Source of the DNA: Chitinophagales bacterium
GTDB lineage: Bacteria; Bacteroidota; Bacteroidia; Chitinophagales; Chitinophagaceae
Assembly: GCA_013298665.1 (NCBI GenBank)
Contig: JAAFIK010000018.1
Span: 1 to 64,000 of the forward strand
Length of the DNA: 64,000 nucleotides
Reading direction: 5' to 3'
Notes under the pieces: model-generated
The model's database searches: none
Told to the model about the DNA's origin: nothing
The model's input: the letters and a program-made list of their open reading frames with translations, nothing else
Position numbers and translations under genes: made by a program
In this document: in pieces, positions 16,909-25,751 of the stretch
Position numbering within the stretch: position 1 is the stretch's first letter
How the letters are laid out: each line of letters starts with the position of its first letter

Positions 16909-19374
16909 TTATTCTTCAAAGTAAATCCGTTGCACACGTTGCGAAATACCTGTCAGGATTTCGTAAGCAATGGTTTCTGCCTGCTGTGCCAGTACACTTA
17001 CGGGCAGTCCTTCTCCAAAAACGATAACAGGATCGCCTTCTTCGATGTCCGGAATACCGGTAACATCAAGCATGGTCATATCCATGCATACATTGCCGGC
17101 TACGGGTGCCAGTTGACCGTTTACGAGCATACTGCCCCTGCCATTACCCAGGCTCCTGGGATAGCCATCCGCGTAGCCAATACGTACAGTAGCAATCAGT
17201 GCCTCACGGGTAAAAACACCGCTACGATTATACCCAACTGTTTGTCCGGATTGTACCCGCTTCAGTTGTGCTACCGTAGTTTTCAGTGTGGTAACGTTAT
17301 TGAGTTGCTGCTGAACATGCGGAATGGCATCAATACCGTACAAACCAATGCCCAGTCTTACCATATCAAACTGGAGGTTGGGGTGACGACTAATGGCTGC
17401 GGTATTGGCAATATGCGCAAGAAAGGGATAGGGGAGTAACTGGCGGAGGCGACCGGTAGCTTCCTGAAAAAGAGCAGCTTGTTGCTGTGTAAAAACATCG
17501 TGTGCCGGATCATTGCTCGCAGCCAGGTGAGAAAACACCGTTTGTACCTTAAAGGTATTCGCCCGGGAAAGGCTATTCCCCAATCTGTCAACATCAGCAG
17601 GTTCAAACCCAAGCCGGTGCATGCCGGTGTCCAGTTTAAGGTGTACGGGAAAATTGCTGATGCCCGAGCGAAGGAGGCAGGCTTCAAAACTGCTGTAAAT
17701 GCCAAAAGAATACAGTTCGGGCTCCAGGTTGTGTGCCACCAACGCATCAAATGTGGCTTCCTCAGCATTCATGACCATGATGGGCAGACGGATGCCAGAG
17801 CGGCGTAATTCCACTCCTTCATCAGCATAGGCTACGGCAAGATAGTCGGCTTTGTGAAACTGGAGCAGGTTGGCAATCTCAAAACTGCCGCTGCCATACC
17901 CCGAGGCTTTTACCATGGCCATGATGCGGGTACCCGGGTTGAGCGACTCGCGGTAAACATTGAGGTTGTGCGCTATGGCCGACAGGTTGATCTCCAGCAC
18001 AGTCTGGTGCGCCTTTTGTCCCAGCAGGTGTACCAACTGTTCAAATGCAAACAGCCTTGCCCCTTTAACAAGGATGGTTTCGTGGCTGAAATGCAGGGAG
18101 GAGAACTGCCGGATCAGGGCGTCGGTTGAGTCGAAGAAGTGTGTATGGGTAATGTGTTTGAAACAATGTGCCTGTTCGCTGATGGCCGGACCTACCCCGA
18201 TCAGGCGATCGATCTTTTTCTGTTTCAGGATTGCCGCCAGTTCGGTGTACAATGTATGTATGCCGCGCCCCGAACCCGCAATATCGCTGAGGATTACTGT
18301 ACGTTTGCTGTGCTGCTGCTGCTGTTGCAGGAAGTCCAGTGCAATGATGAGCGAGTTGAGGTCAGCGCTGTAGCTGTCGTTGATAAGGGTGCAGCCGTTA
18401 ATGCCTGCTTTCAGTTCCAGCCGCATCTCCACATGCTGCAGCCCGGGCATACGTAAGACGATCTGTTCCTGTGGCAATTGCAGCACACAACAAACCGACC
18501 AGCAGGTCATGGCATTTGCAATGGCTGCATCATCGGTAAAAGGGATGCTGATTTCCAGTTCCCGGCGCTGGTATGTGACGCGGATCAGGGTTTGTGTTTC
18601 CTGCTTTTCAATACTGGTGATGCGCAGATCTGCGTGAGCACCTTCACCCCAGGTAAATCGCCGGATGGTGCCGGGTAAGGGAAGTTGCTGTGCCAATGCC
18701 TCCGGGCATATCACCACAGCGGATCGTACAAACAGGCGGCATTTCGCCGCCAGTTTCTCCTGGCGATCAGAAAAGCCATCGTCATGTGCTGCACCAATAT
18801 TGGTCAATACACCGATTGCGGGGTGAATGATTTTTTCGAGCATATCCATTTCCCCGACTGTAGAGATTCCTGCCTCAAAGATGCCAAGGGTGTCTGTTGC
18901 CGACAGGGGCCATACACTCAGCGGTACACCGGTTTGTGAGTTGTAACTGCGCGGGCTGCGTACAATTGTATAGCCAGGCTGCAGCAACTGGTACAGCCAT
19001 TCCTTGACGATCGTTTTGCCATTGCTGCCGGTAATACCGATCACCGGAAGCTGAAACTGTTCGCGGTGGGCGATGGCCAGTTGCTGAAGCGCAGTCAGCA
19101 CGTTTGGCACCCTTAAAAAAACGGCTCCTGTGTCCAGTAACTGCTGTGGTGTGGTATAGTGATCATCGACCACAAATGCACGTACCCCGCGGCCAAACAA
19201 TTCATCGATAAACTGTGCGCCGTCGCGTCTTTCTGTTTGGATAGCAAAGAACAAGGTCGTGTCCGGAAACAGCAGGCGTCTGCTGTCGGTCAGCAGGTGT
19301 GCAATCTGCTGATTGGAAACCTGCCCTGCGGGCTTTGCACCGGTAAAGACAATGATATCGGAAAGTGTATACAA
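16909..19374 (-). CDS. murF-alr: Bifunctional MurF / alanine racemase fusion
   Basis: 821 aa. Residues 1-~450 are UDP-MurNAc-tripeptide:D-Ala-D-Ala ligase: Mur ligase P-loop GITGSNGKT at 113-121, SYNSQTGVPLSVW, LTNIGAAHDDGF, NDSYSADLNSL. Residues ~460-821 are a PLP-dependent alanine racemase: LEINLSAIAHNLNVY, the PLP-Lys in MVKASGYGSG, HLKLDTGMHRLGF, VRIGYADGYPRSLGNG, GNVCMDMTMLDVT. The racemase makes D-Ala and the ligase adds the D-Ala-D-Ala dipeptide to the peptidoglycan precursor. This fusion is characteristic of Bacteroidota. The MurF half has drifted from the canonical motifs (GKTIVKEWL instead of GKTTTKE), so its activity should be checked. It is probably monocistronic. Confidence 0.95.
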   Translation of the reverse strand: MYTLSDIIVFTGAKPAGQVSNQQIAHLLTDSRRLLFPDTTLFFAIQTERRDGAQFIDELFGRGVRAFVVDDHYTTPQQLLDTGAVFLRVPNVLTALQQLAIAHREQFQLPVIGITGSNGKTIVKEWLYQLLQPGYTIVRSPRSYNSQTGVPLSVWPLSATDTLGIFEAGISTVGEMDMLEKIIHPAIGVLTNIGAAHDDGFSDRQEKLAAKCRLFVRSAVVICPEALAQQLPLPGTIRRFTWGEGAHADLRITSIEKQETQTLIRVTYQRRELEISIPFTDDAAIANAMTCWSVCCVLQLPQEQIVLRMPGLQHVEMRLELKAGINGCTLINDSYSADLNSLIIALDFLQQQQQHSKRTVILSDIAGSGRGIHTLYTELAAILKQKKIDRLIGVGPAISEQAHCFKHITHTHFFDSTDALIRQFSSLHFSHETILVKGARLFAFEQLVHLLGQKAHQTVLEINLSAIAHNLNVYRESLNPGTRIMAMVKASGYGSGSFEIANLLQFHKADYLAVAYADEGVELRRSGIRLPIMVMNAEEATFDALVAHNLEPELYSFGIYSSFEACLLRSGISNFPVHLKLDTGMHRLGFEPADVDRLGNSLSRANTFKVQTVFSHLAASNDPAHDVFTQQQAALFQEATGRLRQLLPYPFLAHIANTAAISRHPNLQFDMVRLGIGLYGIDAIPHVQQQLNNVTTLKTTVAQLKRVQSGQTVGYNRSGVFTREALIATVRIGYADGYPRSLGNGRGSMLVNGQLAPVAGNVCMDMTMLDVTGIPDIEEGDPVIVFGEGLPVSVLAQQAETIAYEILTGISQRVQRIYFEE

Positions 19375-19511
19375 TGCAATGATGCGTTAAAAAATTGAGT
19401 TATTACTGATGGCCTTTTGTTTGCCGGATCATTCCGGGCCTTCTTACCCTGTTTGTCAACAAACGTCTCCGGGTTATATGCAAAGGAATGCTACCCCGGA
19501 CATTGTAATGA

Positions 19512-21248
19512 CTATGCTGCTGCAGTCTTTGCAGCAGTAACCGGGCGGCCATATTTTCTTTTCCGCCACCAGCCATACACCAGTCCAAACAACACAACAA
19601 GCATAACCGGGACTGCAATATTAAGCAATGTCCAACTGGTCTTTTGCGCATTAACTTTTTTGGGGTCGAGCAAACGCAGGCTGTAATCCTTTGCCTTGGC
19701 CGCACTTAACCCGTTATTATCGAGCAGGTAGTCTAGGCAATTGTTGAGGAACGATTTATTGGCAAACTGGTATTCGTACTGACTTCCGGCTGTAAAAGGG
19801 TTCATACCCATGGGGATGGGCTCCTGTTTGATAAAAGCATTGAGTACAAGATCGCCATCGGCTACAACAATGATCCTGTTGTCGTTGAGGCATTCGCTCT
19901 GGAACATGGCACCAACGGCCCGGAGGGAGTCGAGCATGGCGGTAGTGGTTCTGTTGCGGTAAAGCGACCGGAACCGGCCTTCCAGCAGGACAGCAGCCGC
20001 TAATCCCGATTGTTTGAATTTATCATCTGAGGGGGCATTCACGTTTTCCCGCCCACTGATCAATGCTGGTGTGGCTATGGCTCTTGCATTGGGTGAGGAA
20101 GAAAGCAGTACTGTTTTACGGATGCCTTCTGCCTCAACGGTATCAATGGTGTTGACAAAACGGCCAGATACAAGCCCCAGCCCTTTATTGATGACATGGT
20201 TCGACCGGGATTCGAACAATGGAAAATAGTTCCAGTGCAGAAATTCAAACTGGTCTTTCCCGTTTACCGCGAAGGGCAGAAAATCGCATTGCAGATCCAT
20301 CAGCAGGTCGTTGTTGATGCGCGCACCATATTTAAAAAGGAGGTCATCCAATGCCAATCCCCGATCGTAAGCCACGACTTCATTTTTAGCGGAGCGGAGG
20401 CTGTCCATTTCTGCTTCCAGTTTATCAACAAACAGCAACAGCCGCCCGCCGCGCATGACAAACTGGTCAATTTTTAATTTGGCTTCCGGGGTAAAAGGAA
20501 CCGTTGGCTTTACCACCACCAGTAGTTTGAAGGTATCCGGGATAACGGCGCCTTTATTGAGGTCGAGTTTAAAGAGGTTGTAATCTGGTTTGAGTACATT
20601 TTCCACGAGGTCGTAGCTTGCATCGCCCTGTACTTCGCCATTACCGCTGCTGTAAGCAACCATGGGCTTACCGGTCTGTGTCATTTTTGTAATAACCGAG
20701 GCAAACTTATATTCCAGCACCGCTTCTGCGCTGTTGAGTTCGCTTTGGGTGATGAATGCCTTTGTGCCTTCATAGAGGCTAACAGGAAGTACTGCATCTT
20801 TGTAATGGACAAGTGCATAGGGATAAACCAATTGCTGCTGCTGTCCTTCCTTTACCTGCGAAGTGAGGTTGAGCGGGGTCAGTCCCAGCCCGGCGAGTGT
20901 ATCGCCATAGGTAACTCCGGCGTCACCCACCTCATCTTTAGGATTGATAAATCGGTATTGCAATCTTGAGCCGGCAATTTCACGAAACTCCTCCAGCATA
21001 TCCTCTGTTGTTTTGGATAAGCCGGTAAAGCCACTATTGAGCGCGCCTTTCAAAAAAACATCTACTGAAACGGGCTCATCCAATTGCCTGAGCAGCTTGT
21101 GTGTTGGTGCAGAAAGTGTAAACCTGTGTTCATTGGTGAAATCGATGCGCTGGTGAAAACGGGCTGCCAGCCAATTGAGTAATACCAGTATGAGTAGTGT
21201 TAATGGCAACCACCATTTGCCCTGAAGTATTTTTTGCAGTCCTTTCAT
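19512..21248 (-). CDS. gldG: Gliding-motility ABC transporter auxiliary subunit GldG
   Basis: 578 aa. An N-terminal transmembrane helix (about residues 13-30) is followed by a large periplasmic ABC-auxiliary domain (FTLSAPTHKLLRQLDEPVSVDVFLKG, VVKPTVPFTPEAKLKIDQFVMRGGRLLLFVD) and a C-terminal helix (about residues 540-562, LLNIAVPVMLVVLFGLVYGWW). This is the GldG layout. With GldF and the ATPase GldA it forms an ABC transporter needed for gliding in flavobacteria. gldA is not in the window. Its ATG shares one base with the gldF stop (TAATG), so the two are coupled. Confidence 0.92.
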   Translation of the reverse strand: MKGLQKILQGKWWLPLTLLILVLLNWLAARFHQRIDFTNEHRFTLSAPTHKLLRQLDEPVSVDVFLKGALNSGFTGLSKTTEDMLEEFREIAGSRLQYRFINPKDEVGDAGVTYGDTLAGLGLTPLNLTSQVKEGQQQQLVYPYALVHYKDAVLPVSLYEGTKAFITQSELNSAEAVLEYKFASVITKMTQTGKPMVAYSSGNGEVQGDASYDLVENVLKPDYNLFKLDLNKGAVIPDTFKLLVVVKPTVPFTPEAKLKIDQFVMRGGRLLLFVDKLEAEMDSLRSAKNEVVAYDRGLALDDLLFKYGARINNDLLMDLQCDFLPFAVNGKDQFEFLHWNYFPLFESRSNHVINKGLGLVSGRFVNTIDTVEAEGIRKTVLLSSSPNARAIATPALISGRENVNAPSDDKFKQSGLAAAVLLEGRFRSLYRNRTTTAMLDSLRAVGAMFQSECLNDNRIIVVADGDLVLNAFIKQEPIPMGMNPFTAGSQYEYQFANKSFLNNCLDYLLDNNGLSAAKAKDYSLRLLDPKKVNAQKTSWTLLNIAVPVMLVVLFGLVYGWWRKRKYGRPVTAAKTAAA

Positions 21249-21967
21249 TATTTTTTGCGCAGGTTTTTAGTGGTAAACAGGAGAAAAAGAAAAACCAGGC
21301 TGCCAAAGTAAACCAGATCCCGGCTGTCGAGTACCCCCCGGCTGATGCTGCGGTAATGGAAGTCGATACCCAGCATCCCGGTATAATAGTCTGCCCCTCC
21401 CTGTAAAAAAGGCAGACGGGCGAGTTGACCAAAGCCAAAATACAATATCAGGCAGGTAAAAGCACTCAGTAAAAAGGCAACTACGGCATTGCTGGTAAAG
21501 CTGCTGCAACAAAGCCCCACTGCAGCAAAAACGGCCATCAGCAGAAAGAGTCCGATATAGCTGCCGGTAATACCGCCACTGTCAATACCGCCCTGGGTAG
21601 AAAGGATTTTGATGGTAAGCACATACACAAAGGTGGGTAGGATGGCAAAAGCCATCACGGTGAGTACGGCGCAGTACTTGCCCCATACCATCTGCCAACG
21701 GGTAAGGGGCCTGGTTTGAAGGATTTCAAAAGTACCGCCACGAAATTCGTCGGCCATGGTTCGCATGGTGATGGCCGGAGCCAGGAAGAGCAGCACCCAT
21801 GGCGCCAGTTCAAAGAATTTATCCAGACTGGCATAACCTGCTTCAAATATATTATCCCGCAACAGGAAAAGGAAAGCCCCGTTGATGAGCAGGAAAATAA
21901 TAATCGTTATATAACCGGTAAGACTGCCAAAAAACTGCCGCAGTTCTTTCTTACAGATACTCCACAT
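21248..21967 (-). CDS. gldF: Gliding-motility ABC transporter permease GldF
   Basis: 239 aa, an ABC-2-type permease. It begins MWSICKKELRQFFGSLTGYI and has six hydrophobic helices, with the family hallmark TMRTMADEFRGGTFEILQTRPLTRWQ in the loop after helix 2. The C-terminus is DLVYFGSLVFLFLLFTTKNLRKK. It forms the membrane channel of the GldA-GldF-GldG transporter and is the first gene of the operon; gldG overlaps its stop codon by one base. A 200-nt intergenic stretch separates it from psd, with no clear promoter box seen. Confidence 0.92.
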   Translation of the reverse strand: MWSICKKELRQFFGSLTGYITIIIFLLINGAFLFLLRDNIFEAGYASLDKFFELAPWVLLFLAPAITMRTMADEFRGGTFEILQTRPLTRWQMVWGKYCAVLTVMAFAILPTFVYVLTIKILSTQGGIDSGGITGSYIGLFLLMAVFAAVGLCCSSFTSNAVVAFLLSAFTCLILYFGFGQLARLPFLQGGADYYTGMLGIDFHYRSISRGVLDSRDLVYFGSLVFLFLLFTTKNLRKK

Positions 21968-22167
21968 GCGTTTAAAATTGTTGCAATTTACTATTTACCC
22001 GCCAATGTAGGTGATATATGCGCAGGATACCCGGGGTGCCTGGTACTCCATACATAGTCCTTCGCAATGCAGGGGATACAAGATATGGGAAGCAAGACGC
22101 AGGATGAGAGCCGCACAGGATGATTCCCGGCTTGCTGCCTGCTGCATCCTATCCTGCCGAACATCTG

Positions 22168-22824
22168 CTACCAGTCTGCAATAACAGTTACACCGCCTTT
22201 TACAACTTCGTTTAATTGAACATGTACTTTTGTGCCGGGCGGGAGCAATAAATCGACGCGGCTGCCAAATTTGATAAACCCAAGTTCTTCGCCCTGGCGA
22301 ACCTGCTGCCCGGTTTGCAAATAGTTGATGATCCGCTTGGCCAATGCACCTGCGATCTGTTTTACAAGTACTTCTTTGCCGTTTTTGCGGAGTACCACGG
22401 AATGCCGTTCGTTTTCGGTGGATGATTTGGGATCCCAGGCAACGAGGTATTTACCCTTGTGGTATTGGTTGTACACAACTTCGCCACCGATGGGGTTGCG
22501 GTTGACGTGTACATTGGCGGGACTCATGAAAATACTAACCTGCAGCCGTTTATCTTTAAAATACTCGGGATCGACAGTCTCTTCGATCACGACCACTTTG
22601 CCATCGGCGGGGGCAATGAGTTGTGTCTCGCTGAGGGTGAGCGCCCGGTTGGGTATGCGGAAAAAAGAAATGATGAAAAGCAACAGAAAAAGGGTAAGCA
22701 GGAAAATAACCCAGCAGAGCAGGGGAAGGGTAGCGCTGAAGAAATAAAATACAGCGAAATTAATGGCGCCAAAAACCAGTGTGCAGATGGCAATGCTTTT
22801 ATATCCTTCCCTGTGAATGGTCAT
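22168..22824 (-). CDS. psd: Phosphatidylserine decarboxylase (short family)
   Basis: 218 aa. Two N-terminal transmembrane helices (about residues 10-52) precede the decarboxylase domain (RVLTLSETQLIAPADGKVVV-like strand, VSIFMSPANVHVNRNPIGGEV, FIKFGSRVDLLLPPGTKV). The GS in KFGSRV is the self-cleavage site that generates the pyruvoyl cofactor. It converts phosphatidylserine to phosphatidylethanolamine in the inner membrane. This short, membrane-anchored form is normal in Bacteroidota. A promoter with both -33 and -7 elements lies at 22842-22874. The upstream minus-strand gene is cdsA, which also serves phospholipid synthesis. Confidence 0.94.
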   Translation of the reverse strand: MTIHREGYKSIAICTLVFGAINFAVFYFFSATLPLLCWVIFLLTLFLLLFIISFFRIPNRALTLSETQLIAPADGKVVVIEETVDPEYFKDKRLQVSIFMSPANVHVNRNPIGGEVVYNQYHKGKYLVAWDPKSSTENERHSVVLRKNGKEVLVKQIAGALAKRIINYLQTGQQVRQGEELGFIKFGSRVDLLLPPGTKVHVQLNEVVKGGVTVIADW

Positions 22825-22841
22825 TTTTATGATTTGAGCCG

Positions 22842-22874
22842 CAAATGTACAACAGAATCAGTGCTTTTACCAAA
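22842..22874 (-). promoter_or_regulatory. Two-element promoter of psd
   Basis: On the minus strand TTTG (plus 22871-22874) is followed after 21 nt by TACATTTG (plus 22842-22849). Spacing and sequence fit the Bacteroidota -33/-7 consensus. The -7 box ends 17 nt before the psd ATG. Confidence 0.6.
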
Positions 22875-22913
22875 GACTGGCGGATTGTATCTGTAAAAAC
22901 GGGGATTATGTTT

Positions 22914-23615
22914 TTACAGGAGGTAACCGGAATGAACCAGCCTGGTGTAGAGCCATGCCAGTGGTACGGCCACCAGCAGGGAGTCGAAGCGGTCGAGAAA
23001 GCCTCCATGTCCGGGCATAAATGTACCGCTGTCTTTTACACCGGCCATCCGCTTGAGCTTGCTTTCAAGCAAATCGCCTGCGGTACCAAATACCGCAGCA
23101 ATGGACGCAATAACGAGTGCGTCTTTCAGGGATAGCCATTTTGTGCCGTAGGCTACGGCGGTCATGACCATCACGCAAAGTAAGGCACCGCCAATGGTGC
23201 CTTCCCATGTTTTTTTAGGCGATATGCTGGAAAATGGTGTTTTACCAATAAGGGAGCCGGTGATGTATGCCATAGTGTCGTTGACCCAGATGGAAAAAAT
23301 AATATAGCAGGGGATGATCCAACCGGTATCCGAAAGCAGTGTATCTCCCCTGTAGGTCAGTCCCGCCAGCCGCAGGTTGATCAGCATCAGGCAAGGGAGG
23401 GTAATGTACAATAAGCCTAATGGCAACCGGGGCAGGTAGGTTCCGGGGTAGATGCGTTTCAGCAACTTTACCCATTCCCACCAGGCGCCAAAATGAATGA
23501 TGGTAAACAGGGCAATAAAGACCCAATGGAGCCAGAGCAGGCCTGTCAGCATTACCGCTGCAAAAACGGCAGCAGTAAGTGCGCGGGTTTTTAACGTTTG
23601 AATATTGAGTGCCAT
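22914..23615 (-). CDS. cdsA: Phosphatidate cytidylyltransferase
   Basis: 233 aa with about six transmembrane helices. The C-terminal CTP_transf_1 signature is intact: GTAGDLLESKLKRMAGVKDSG, then MPGHGGFLDRFDSLL, the conserved GGFLDRFDS motif with the metal-binding Asp. It makes CDP-diacylglycerol, the shared precursor for phosphatidylserine, phosphatidylglycerol and cardiolipin. It ends 89 nt upstream of the psd gene on the same strand. The CPBP protease gene ends 2 nt before its start codon. Confidence 0.95.
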   Translation of the reverse strand: MALNIQTLKTRALTAAVFAAVMLTGLLWLHWVFIALFTIIHFGAWWEWVKLLKRIYPGTYLPRLPLGLLYITLPCLMLINLRLAGLTYRGDTLLSDTGWIIPCYIIFSIWVNDTMAYITGSLIGKTPFSSISPKKTWEGTIGGALLCVMVMTAVAYGTKWLSLKDALVIASIAAVFGTAGDLLESKLKRMAGVKDSGTFMPGHGGFLDRFDSLLVAVPLAWLYTRLVHSGYLL

Positions 23616-23617
23616 GA

Positions 23618-24634
23618 TCAGGTAATGTTATCGGGGATATGGGCAGGCTGGTTGAACATGGGTTTTGCTCCGGCCAGGAGGACTTGTTCCTGCAGGGCAA
23701 TGGCCGTCCGGTTGCGGGCAGAGCGTTTACTGAAAACATAAGCCAATGCCGCTGTTGCTGCAACGGCTGCTAAAGAAGCCCAGAGCGGGAATTGCGGATC
23801 GGCTTTTTCAAGATCGATTTTGCCGTTTACCTTCGGTGTAAAGTACAATACGAGCAGCACAATGGCATTGTTCATAAAGTGGGCAATGGTATTGACCCAG
23901 ATGTTGCGGCTTTGGTAAAACATCCAGCCCAGTACAAAACCGAGCAGTGCTCTGCTCAAAAACAGGTAGTAAGAACTGTGTATGAGGCTGAATATCAACG
24001 ATACCGCAATGATTGCGGGCAGGGGGCGGTTCCACCAGCGGGTAAAAAGATTTTGGAGTACTCCCCTGAAGAAAAGTTCTTCAAAGAGTGCGGGGAGAAA
24101 AGCCATAATGACCAGTGCGATCAAAAGTTCACCTCCCCCGGTAAGATGGCTGATTACGCTTACCTGCGCGGCATACGCGCTTTCTGCTGCAATGGCTTTG
24201 GCATTGATGGCAGGCCATTGGGAGAGTATTTCTTTGGTAAACAGTTCGAGCGGTTTGGCCATGATATTGGCCAGCAGGATCAGCAGAAAACCGATCAGTA
24301 CCTGTATGCTGTTGAGGTAACGGTTGAAGCCAAGCCAAAACTTGTTTTTACCATGGCAGAGGCGGAGGTAAAAGATGGAGGGTACACAAAGCAGGAAGAA
24401 AGTGCCAACGGCTTGTCCGGCCCTTGCCCAGTTGGCATTTTCGGATTTGGCCATGGCTTTGAGCAGACCGTTTTCCATATCGCTGAAGGGTATGTGCATC
24501 CCCATCGTATAAATTGCAGCCTGGGCGAGTCCGGCCAGCACCAGTCCTGCGCCAACGAAGGCCAGCAGGATGCCCAATTGTGCCCAACCGGTAAAACCCT
24601 TTATGCTTCTGTATTCCATCGCGTTTTTATCCAT
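23618..24634 (-). CDS. CPBP-family intramembrane metalloprotease
   Basis: 338 aa with about eight hydrophobic helices. The Abi/CPBP (CAAX-protease-like) motifs are visible in order: EELFFRGVL with the Glu-Glu pair, FSLIHSSYYLF with the conserved His, and AHFMNNAIV, the last His/Asn site. CPBP proteins are predicted metal-dependent intramembrane proteases. Members act on peptides or prenylated substrates, or only protect against bacteriocins, so the substrate cannot be inferred here. It is the upstream gene of the cdsA operon and divergent from the dus gene. Confidence 0.9.
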   Translation of the reverse strand: MDKNAMEYRSIKGFTGWAQLGILLAFVGAGLVLAGLAQAAIYTMGMHIPFSDMENGLLKAMAKSENANWARAGQAVGTFFLLCVPSIFYLRLCHGKNKFWLGFNRYLNSIQVLIGFLLILLANIMAKPLELFTKEILSQWPAINAKAIAAESAYAAQVSVISHLTGGGELLIALVIMAFLPALFEELFFRGVLQNLFTRWWNRPLPAIIAVSLIFSLIHSSYYLFLSRALLGFVLGWMFYQSRNIWVNTIAHFMNNAIVLLVLYFTPKVNGKIDLEKADPQFPLWASLAAVAATAALAYVFSKRSARNRTAIALQEQVLLAGAKPMFNQPAHIPDNIT

Positions 24635-24642
24635 TTAGTATG

Positions 24643-24650
24643 TACCTTTG
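24643..24650 (+). promoter_or_regulatory. -7 promoter box of the dus gene
   Basis: TACCTTTG matches TAnnTTTG. The ATG at 24665 follows 15 nt later, preceded by the T-rich CTATTTTTAGT. Confidence 0.5.
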
Positions 24651-24664
24651 CCTCTATTTTTAGT

Positions 24665-25705
24665 ATGGTAAACTTTGGCAAGATACAACTTCCTGATTTT
24701 CCGCTGCTGCTGGCGCCGATGGAGGATGTGAGTGATCCCCCGTTCAGGGCGGTGTGTAAGGACAACGGAGCCGATCTTATGTACACGGAATTTATCAGCA
24801 GTGAAGGATTGATTCGTGATGCCATAAAAAGCCGTAAGAAGTTAGACATATTTGACTACGAACGCCCTGTAGGGATACAGATATTTGGTGGTGATGAAGA
24901 AAGCCTGTCACTGGCGGCAAAGATTGTTGATGTTACCCAGCCGGATCTGCTTGATATAAACTTTGGCTGCCCGGTTAAAAAAGTAGCGCTTAAAGGGGCT
25001 GGTGCCGGTGTACTCCGGGATGTGGATCTGATGGTTCGGTTAACGGCTGCGGTGGTGAAGAGTACTTCCCTGCCCGTAACCGTTAAAACCCGCCTGGGCT
25101 GGGATGATAAAACACTTAACATTGAAGAGGTAGCCGAACGGCTGCAGGATGTGGGCATACAGGCGCTGGCGATACACGGACGCACGCGTACACAGATGTA
25201 TAAAGGCCAGGCAGACTGGTCGCTCATCGGTAAGGTGAAGAACAATCCCCGCATCCATATCCCCATTTTTGGTAATGGCGATATTGACAGTCCGGAAAAA
25301 GCATTAGAGTACAAGAACCGCTATGGTGTAGACGGCATCATGATTGGCCGCGCGGCTATTGGTTACCCATGGATATTCAACGAGATCAAACATTTTGTAC
25401 AAACAGGCGAACATGCGGAACCACCCACGATTGAAGAAAGGGTGAATGTGGCGCGTAAGCACCTGCACAAATCGGTGGAATGGAAAGGCCCGGTTGTCGG
25501 GATAAACGAAATGAGGCGGCATTATGCCAACTACCTCAAGGGCATGCCCAATATTAAGGAATACCGGGGTAAATTGGTTACGCTGAAGGAGATGGCGGAA
25601 ATCGATGCTGTGCTGGATGATATTGCTCGCGAATACCGGGGTTTTGTATTTCAGAAAACCCCTATTGAACTCATTAACTATCATGAAAATTGCCCGGTTA
25701 ATTAA
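24665..25705 (+). CDS. dus: tRNA-dihydrouridine synthase
   Basis: 346 aa from the ATG at 24665. An open frame continues far upstream, but that part is antisense to the CPBP gene and lies before the promoter box. Family signatures are LLLAPMEDVSDPPFRAVCK, the FMN-barrel INFGCPVKKVALKGAGAGVL with the catalytic Cys, and the NGDIDSPEKALE and GIMIGRAAIGYPW segments. It reduces uridines in tRNA D-loops with FMN and NAD(P)H. The DusB-type start and length fit. A GC-rich hairpin overlaps the 3' end. Confidence 0.96.
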   Translation: MVNFGKIQLPDFPLLLAPMEDVSDPPFRAVCKDNGADLMYTEFISSEGLIRDAIKSRKKLDIFDYERPVGIQIFGGDEESLSLAAKIVDVTQPDLLDINFGCPVKKVALKGAGAGVLRDVDLMVRLTAAVVKSTSLPVTVKTRLGWDDKTLNIEEVAERLQDVGIQALAIHGRTRTQMYKGQADWSLIGKVKNNPRIHIPIFGNGDIDSPEKALEYKNRYGVDGIMIGRAAIGYPWIFNEIKHFVQTGEHAEPPTIEERVNVARKHLHKSVEWKGPVVGINEMRRHYANYLKGMPNIKEYRGKLVTLKEMAEIDAVLDDIAREYRGFVFQKTPIELINYHENCPVN

Positions 25706-25716
25706 TGCCGGGCAAT
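25689..25716. terminator. Hairpin at the end of the dus gene
   Basis: ATTGCCCGG (25689-25697) pairs with CCGGGCAAT (25708-25716). The loop holds the dus stop codon. No strong T-tract follows (CTTATCG), so it may be a weak or bidirectional terminator between convergent dus and dnaB. Confidence 0.45.
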
Positions 25717-25751
25717 CTTATCGCAGTAGTATTTTTGATTTAGTCGGGGAG

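Noticed and set aside
23618..24634. Bacteriocin immunity or RiPP protease linked to the cassette at 30.5 kb
   Set aside because: The CPBP protease is 6 kb away, on the other side of dus and dnaB, and co-directional with cdsA; no link is visible.
23792..24664. Long upstream extension of the dus reading frame (about 290 extra codons)
   Set aside because: It is antisense to the CPBP protease gene with its intact motifs, and the dus family start and promoter box lie at 24643-24665.
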